Position numbers and translations under genes: made by a program. Shown here one piece after another: positions 5,551-9,525 of a stretch of 9,525 nucleotides of DNA. The stretch is from CAYLLN01 sp036496265 (GTDB taxonomy: Bacteria; Planctomycetota; Planctomycetia; Pirellulales; Pirellulaceae): positions 1 to 9,525 of the forward strand of contig DASXLL010000343.1 in the NCBI GenBank assembly GCA_036496265.1, in the 5' to 3' direction. The notes beneath the pieces were generated by a model. That model had not been told where the DNA came from and searched no databases. It worked only from the letters and a program-made list of their open reading frames with translations. Every line of letters begins with the position of its first letter. Positions within the stretch are counted from its first letter, which is position 1.

Positions 5551-7091
5551 TGCTTTCCTCCCTGTTTGGCGGCCGCTGGGGTGGTCGCTTTCGGCGCGGC
5601 GGCTTTTGCGGCCGCGGCCGGCGCTTCGGCTTGTTTCGGGGGAACACGTTCTGGTGGCGGAGCGACGGTCACCGTCTCGTCAAAGGCCCACTGGAGCCAC
5701 TCGCGTTCTGTGTCTTGTGAGATGATCTTGCTGCCGCTGACGTTGTGCTGTTTGTCGCGGAGATTGTCTTCGAGCTGGGCGACACGCTCGGAGGTATCAG
5801 TGTGGCCGACGAACTTAATGATTCCGCCGCCACCTTTGGGCACGACCTGAATCGTCATCTCGCTGACGAGGGCATTGTCGGGCGGCGGCATCTTGGTCGA
5901 GAGCGTGGCGAGCTCGTCGAGCCAGTTGACGTCGCCGGCGGCGAACGCGTCGAGCGCTTCGGCGTCTTTGATGGGCTTGGCGCTCTCCTTGGCGAGCTTG
6001 TCTTGCTTGGATCGCTTGTCTCGCAGGGTGAGGAGCTCGCGGTCGAGCGACCAGAGTTGCCACTGAATCACGCCGAAGCCAAGGAGCAGCACGGCGGCGA
6101 TGGCGGCGGCGACGCCCAGATAACGCCCGCGGCGATTGGGCGGGGCGGGCTTTTTGCGAACGTGCAAAAAGTCGATCGTCGGGGCCGTGGCCGAGGCTTC
6201 GTCGAGCATGAGGCCGACGAGCGGAGCGAAGGTGCCCGGATAATCGGGCCTTTTGGCTTTGGCGTCGGCCCATTCGACGTGCTCGAAGGGATCGACGAGG
6301 CGGACGGTGAGGGTCAGCTCTTTTTCGAGGAGCTGCTTAAGCGATGCATGGTGTTGGCCGTCGCCGAAAATGACGACCTCTTCGACGCGGCGGCCGCCGA
6401 GCTGGTTTTGGGCCGCAATCATCGTGCGGCGGCCTTCGTTGAGCAGAGCGCGGGCTAAACCATCGCCTTCGACGGCGGGCAAACGCACGGTGCGCGGGAA
6501 GATGACCTGAGAGCCGATGAGAACGGTCAAATCGGCTTCGTCGCGCAAGAGATCGACGATCATCCGGCATTTGCCGTCGTCAGCCGTGCCTTTGATGATT
6601 GCGGCAGCGGCGAAAGGACGCAGGACCAGCTTGCCGACGCTGACGCCGGCGGCGGTGCAGTCCTTTTGAATTTGCTTGAGCAGGTCGGGCGCGATGGCGG
6701 CGGCCAAAACATTCATGCCGCCATCGGCATTGGGCCCAAGCGGGACGAAATCGAGCGGCCAATCGTCGCCAAGCGTCGTGAATTGCCGGACGGCCTGAAA
6801 GCGGACGACATCGGGCAATTCTTCTTCCGGGACTGGCGGAGTGGAGAGGAAGCGGAGCTCGATATTAGCCCGGCCGACAGCGACGATCGCTTCGCTGCGG
6901 GCGACGCCGTGATCGGCCAAGGCTTTGGCGATGGCGGGGCCCACATCGGGCTCAACGGTTGAGCCTTCTTCGCGCTGCGGCAACGCCACGGCAAAGGCCT
7001 GATCGATGGCGACGCCGCCGCCACCGCGCGTGCGGCCAATGGCCACGCGGGCTTCTTTGGCATCCCACTCTAGAGCTATCAAACGAGACAT
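5547..7091 (-). CDS. gspL: GspL-like PilM-PilN fusion, T2SS/T4P inner-membrane platform
   Basis: 514 residues. Residues 1 to about 300 have the actin-like PilM/GspL cytoplasmic fold: start 'MSRLIALEWDAKEARVAIG', 'PPVPEEELPDVVRFQA' (85-100), 'MIVDLLRDEADLTVLIG' (177-193) and 'EEVVIFGDG' (237-245). A PilN-type junction 'TIDFLHVRKKP' (305-315) is followed by a membrane segment at about 324-346 and a periplasmic PilN-like part (350-470) with a heptad-like helix. The last 35 residues are Ala/Pro/Lys-rich. GspL in T2SS has this same PilM+PilN architecture; it recruits the GspE ATPase through the cytoplasmic domain and pairs with GspM in the periplasm. The start is the ATG at 7091; a TTG directly before it would add one residue. 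The stop overlaps the next gene (ATGA). It lies 178 bp after gspK, a gap occupied by a large inverted repeat. Confidence 0.88.
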   Translation of the reverse strand: MSRLIALEWDAKEARVAIGRTRGGGGVAIDQAFAVALPQREEGSTVEPDVGPAIAKALADHGVARSEAIVAVGRANIELRFLSTPPVPEEELPDVVRFQAVRQFTTLGDDWPLDFVPLGPNADGGMNVLAAAIAPDLLKQIQKDCTAAGVSVGKLVLRPFAAAAIIKGTADDGKCRMIVDLLRDEADLTVLIGSQVIFPRTVRLPAVEGDGLARALLNEGRRTMIAAQNQLGGRRVEEVVIFGDGQHHASLKQLLEKELTLTVRLVDPFEHVEWADAKAKRPDYPGTFAPLVGLMLDEASATAPTIDFLHVRKKPAPPNRRGRYLGVAAAIAAVLLLGFGVIQWQLWSLDRELLTLRDKRSKQDKLAKESAKPIKDAEALDAFAAGDVNWLDELATLSTKMPPPDNALVSEMTIQVVPKGGGGIIKFVGHTDTSERVAQLEDNLRDKQHNVSGSKIISQDTEREWLQWAFDETVTVAPPPERVPPKQAEAPAAAAKAAAPKATTPAAAKQGGKQ

Positions 7092-7110
7092 CAAAGATCT
7101 TCTTGAAAAT

Positions 7111-7256
7111 CAAATGACCAAGCATCAAGGACCAAACAAATTCCAAAGGCGAAAGCACCAATTCTTATTAACCGCGGGCGACGTAACTTGTTTCGCTCAT
7201 TAGAGATTGGATTTTTGTGCTTGTTTGCGATTTGGTGCTTGCTGCTTGGTCATTTG
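7111..7256. repeat. 26-bp imperfect inverted repeat spanning the gspK-gspL gap
   Basis: The left arm (7111-7136) begins CAAATGACCAAGCATCAAGG. The reverse complement of the right arm (7231-7256) begins CAAATGACCAAGCAGCAAGC. The arms match at 24 of 26 positions and enclose 94 bp. The inner sequence shows further weak complementarity (for example CCAATTCTTATTA against CCAATCTCTAATG) and one more related motif, AAGCACCAA (7153-7161). As RNA of the gsp transcript it could fold into a hairpin of about 146 nt. A third copy is at 1407-1431. The gap is AT-richer than the genes around it. No transposase and no clear target duplication were found. Confidence 0.75.
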
Positions 7257-7269
7257 CTATTGGCGAGGC

Positions 7270-8979
7270 TCACTGCGAGTAATTCACGCCTAAGGTGTCC
7301 AGCGGGTAGCCGCGGCCGAGATGGGTTAGATCTCTCCACAATACTATCCGGGGCAGCGGGCTGGTAGCGTCGAAAACGGCTTCGACGCGGCTGGCGGCCT
7401 GGCCCCCCTGGAAATATCCGACGATCTGAGCCCGGTAGGCGTTCCCGCCGCCGTTGATGAACGGCATGAGAATCTTCATTTGTGGCAGTGTGACTATGCT
7501 CTCGGAGAGGAGCCACGTTTCGTACTTGCGGGCCGGGTCGGCGCTGGTCGAATCGATCGTGCGCTGGGCGAGGATTTTGCTGGAAATGTCGGATGTCATG
7601 CCGGGAATGCCGGAGAGGACTGTGGATGAGCATTGATTGATGTTGATGCGGCCGGGGATCGTGGCGGCGGGATTGACTGTCACATAGTCCATGAGTTGCG
7701 GCAGGTAGCTGGCATACGCGCCGTCGGCGAACGGCGAGGCAAGCGTCGAGGGGGCCATCCCGCCCTGGAAGGTGTATTGGACTTGGGCGCCGACGAGGTC
7801 GAGAATGCTGCCGATGGTTGTCTGCGGCTGAAGGTCCATATTGAGCTCGCCGCTGCCGGCGGCCACGGGCGTATTTCCCGGTGTCGTGGCACCAGCAGTC
7901 GCAGCGCCGGCGGCACCGGCGGTACCTGTTGTTGTGGCACCGGCCGCGCCCGCTGCAGCGCCCCCTCCTCCTCCTCCGCCGCCGCTTGGCCCGGCCTGGC
8001 GATAGGCGACGATGAAATTGATCCAGTCGGCGTTGAGGCCGGCGGCTCCGAGGTCATCGACGAGCTTGTTCAGATCGTTGGTGTTGAGATAGACCTTGGG
8101 ATTGCCATCGGGCGTGATGTTCCACTCGACGCTATAGATCGTGAGAAACGACGACCACCCGCGGAAGCCGGTGGCGTCGGTCGAGACGGTGTCGCCGGTG
8201 TCTTGCGTGAGCTCGTGCTGATCGAGCTGGCCGTTGCGGTTGCTGTCGGCACCGAAGAGGAGCTGCGGAGTGACGCCTTTGACGAGGAGCAGCTCTTCGA
8301 CCGTATCGACGGGGCCATTTTTCGGGGCGTAGGCCGGCGAGAGGCTTGAATAGTACTCGACCTCTGAACCAAGCTCGCGTTGATCGTCGTCGGGGTCGAG
8401 CCAATCGAGAATGGCGTCGGCGACGTCTTCGGTCATGCCGGGCAGGCCCATGAGCAGCGTGCGGCCGGAGCCGGGCGATTGTTTGTCGAGGATGAGCAAG
8501 ACGTTAAGATTGAGCCGCGTCGATTCGTCTTCCAGGCCGTGGCGAATGCCGGAGACGTTGCCGTCGCTGTCGATGCCCGGCGCGATGACGCTGAAGCAGC
8601 CGCGGTCTTTGTAGTTGTCGTCTTCGAGCACGGTGACCGCGCGGAAATGCTGTGCATTGTCGTAGATTCCGCCGGCGGCGGCGCGGTCGTCGGCTGATTG
8701 GGAGAGGAAGAGCTGCACGGCCGTGACGCCCGAATCGACAAGCGAGCGGGTCTGAGCCTGACGGCCGGTGATAACGGCGGCTTCATGATGGGCCAGCATC
8801 AGGTTGGTGAAGGAATATGCGCCCAGCGAGAGCATCGCGATAACGATGAGGACGAGGATGAGGACGAGGCCGCGGCGCGTAGGTCCCGTCGGCCCGGCGG
8901 GACTTAACCTGCGATGGACGCCAATTTGGCGGGGCTTGGTCCCGCCCGGCGGTCGGGACCTACATGATGGTTGATTCAT
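7270..8979 (-). CDS. gspK: GspK-like minor pseudopilin (type II secretion)
   Basis: 569 residues, much longer than the roughly 320 of proteobacterial GspK. The N-terminal membrane helix is at about 37-57 ('RRGLVLILVLIVIAMLSLGA'). A hydrophobic residue stands where other pseudopilins have Glu at +5, as I recall is usual for GspK. Family motifs follow: 'TRLNLN' (154-159), the helix-hairpin-like 'LMGLPGMTEDVADAILDWLD' (176-195), 'KNGPVDTVEELLLVKGVTP' (220-238), and near the C-terminus 'RININQCSSTVLSGIPGMTS' (444-463). A perfect EF-hand-type loop occupies D245-E256. A Gly8 plus Ala/Gly/Thr-rich linker lies at about 333-376. It would sit at the pseudopilus tip with GspI and GspJ. The start overlaps the gspJ stop as ATGA, with AGGGG 8 nt upstream. 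Residues about 6-34 are encoded by a palindromic element and are not family-like. Confidence 0.9.
   Translation of the reverse strand: MNQPSCRSRPPGGTKPRQIGVHRRLSPAGPTGPTRRGLVLILVLIVIAMLSLGAYSFTNLMLAHHEAAVITGRQAQTRSLVDSGVTAVQLFLSQSADDRAAAGGIYDNAQHFRAVTVLEDDNYKDRGCFSVIAPGIDSDGNVSGIRHGLEDESTRLNLNVLLILDKQSPGSGRTLLMGLPGMTEDVADAILDWLDPDDDQRELGSEVEYYSSLSPAYAPKNGPVDTVEELLLVKGVTPQLLFGADSNRNGQLDQHELTQDTGDTVSTDATGFRGWSSFLTIYSVEWNITPDGNPKVYLNTNDLNKLVDDLGAAGLNADWINFIVAYRQAGPSGGGGGGGGAAAGAAGATTTGTAGAAGAATAGATTPGNTPVAAGSGELNMDLQPQTTIGSILDLVGAQVQYTFQGGMAPSTLASPFADGAYASYLPQLMDYVTVNPAATIPGRININQCSSTVLSGIPGMTSDISSKILAQRTIDSTSADPARKYETWLLSESIVTLPQMKILMPFINGGGNAYRAQIVGYFQGGQAASRVEAVFDATSPLPRIVLWRDLTHLGRGYPLDTLGVNYSQ
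8879..8963. repeat. 85-bp palindromic element inside the 5' end of gspK
   Basis: The ends are a perfect 10-bp inverted repeat: GTAGGTCCCG (8879-8888) and CGGGACCTAC (8954-8963). Each end also folds on itself: GTCCCG/CGGGAC (8883-8888/8898-8903) and GGTCCCG/CGGGACC (8938-8944/8954-8960). An alternative stem, GGCGGG/CCCGCC (8928-8933/8941-8946), is possible. The form is that of a small REP- or MITE-like element, and its position between the gspK start codon and the membrane helix suggests insertion into the gene. No target duplication is obvious. It is read through without a stop. Confidence 0.7.
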
Positions 8980-9525
8980 GGCGTCGTCCCCTGTGTCGTG
9001 GATCCAGAGGAAGTGCTGGACGACGAGGATGACGAACTGCTCGCGTCGGTCGATTCAACTTCAGGGGCGGCGACAACGGGAACGGTGGGCAGGCTGATGA
9101 CGAAGAAAAAATCGGTCGGCTCGACTTTTTTCCCGGCTTGAGCGGCCTGCAGCTCCTCTTCCGTCATGCCATACAACGGCTGCACCGACAGCCAGACACG
9201 GATCGCCCGCGGCAGCGTGCCGGAGCTGGAAGAATCCCACTCGGTGAGGAAGTCGGTGCCGTCGTAGTATTCGAAGCCGAGACCGACGACTTCGTTGGCG
9301 AGCAGCTGAGCGACGGAATAAGCCGATTCGCCGGTTCCAGAATCGGAGTAGAGAGTGACGGCTCGGTCCATCTCGGCACGCATGAGGCCGCGGCCGTAAC
9401 CATCGGTGCTGGCTTCGCCGCCGGTCGCGCGGGGATCGTCAACATACGATTGAGCCGATTGCGTGCTGCGAATGAAATAGACAATCGTTTTCACATCGCT
9501 TGGCAGATCCACGGTGCTGGTCTGA
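8976..9525 (-). CDS. gspJ: GspJ-like minor pseudopilin (5' end outside window)
   Basis: The last 182 residues of an open frame that continues past the right edge; the prepilin leader and membrane helix are therefore not seen. The GspJ pattern is 'LMRAEMDRAVTLYSDSG' in the first half, then 'VVGLGFEYYDGTDFLTEWDS' and 'GTLPRAIRVWLSV' (feYyDG..W...Wd...LPravrv is typical of GspJ). After the fold come about 45 residues ending in a Ser/Thr-rich tail with nine serines in a row, a probable disordered extension. It should form the pseudopilus tip with GspK and an unseen GspI. The stop overlaps the gspK start (ATGA), so translation is probably coupled. A GTG in frame at 9512 is not a credible start. 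GspJ is the best fit; another minor pseudopilin of the same fold is possible. Confidence 0.82.
   Translation of the reverse strand, partial: QTSTVDLPSDVKTIVYFIRSTQSAQSYVDDPRATGGEASTDGYGRGLMRAEMDRAVTLYSDSGTGESAYSVAQLLANEVVGLGFEYYDGTDFLTEWDSSSSGTLPRAIRVWLSVQPLYGMTEEELQAAQAGKKVEPTDFFFVISLPTVPVVAAPEVESTDASSSSSSSSSTSSGSTTQGTTP

Noticed and set aside
5745..6458. 237-codon open frame on the plus strand opposite the GspL-like gene
   Set aside because: Composition (Gly, Glu, Asp, Val rich) is that of a codon-phase mirror of the real gene; no motif and no RBS.
7095..7269. CRISPR array or tRNA in the AT-richer gspK-gspL gap
   Set aside because: Only two inverted arms with no regular direct repeats and spacers, and no cloverleaf could be drawn.
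8879..8963. Frameshift or start error in gspK explaining the odd N-terminus
   Set aside because: The ATGA overlap with gspJ and the RBS support the ATG at 8979, and no start codon lies between the element and the membrane helix.

Overview
The window (9,525 bp, GC-rich) looks like chromosomal DNA of a planctomycete, probably of the Pirellula/Blastopirellula type. This is inferred from three things: the style of the secretion genes (a long GspK with the motif pair 'KNGPVDTVEELL' and 'ADSNRNG'), the SDR subfamily at the left edge, and an unusual load of short palindromic intergenic elements of a kind I associate with planctomycete genomes. No rRNA, tRNA, CRISPR array, integrase or transposase gene is visible.

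Left edge, minus strand: the first 199 codons of an SDR oxidoreductase of the 3-ketoacyl-ACP-reductase type, whose 3' end lies outside the window. A 270-bp divergent gap holding an 8-bp inverted repeat separates it from a rightward cluster. That cluster contains a small FHA-domain protein (869-1393), a MinD/ParA-like ATPase with an unusual Walker A motif (1461-2234) and a glutaminase (2273-3292). The three are closely spaced and probably co-transcribed. The FHA/ATPase pair suggests a phospho-threonine-regulated positioning or assembly switch, but its target is unknown. After a 193-bp gap full of hairpins, one of them terminator-like, comes a PIG-L/LmbE-type zinc deacetylase (3486-4256).

Right half, minus strand, convergent with the deacetylase: four consecutive genes of a type II secretion / type IV pilus-like machine, transcribed right to left. 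They are a GspJ-like minor pseudopilin (5' end outside the window), a GspK-like minor pseudopilin, a PilM-PilN (GspL-like) fusion and a protein that looks like PilO/GspM joined through an Ig/cadherin-like domain to a PilP/GspC-like domain. J-K and L-M each overlap by ATGA, so translation is probably coupled within each pair. J and K would cap the pseudopilus tip; the two fusions would form the inner-membrane platform and the link toward the secretin. The secretin, ATPase, GspF and major pseudopilin genes are not in the window.

The most unusual points are: (a) the inner-membrane alignment complex (PilM, N, O, P) compressed into two fusion polypeptides, with an extra beta-sandwich domain; (b) an 85-bp palindromic element lying in the 5' coding region of gspK and translated as part of its cytoplasmic N-terminus; (c) a 26-bp inverted repeat bracketing the gspK-gspL gap, with a third copy 5.7 kb away between the FHA and MinD-like genes; (d) a terminator-like hairpin only 17 bp before the deacetylase start codon.
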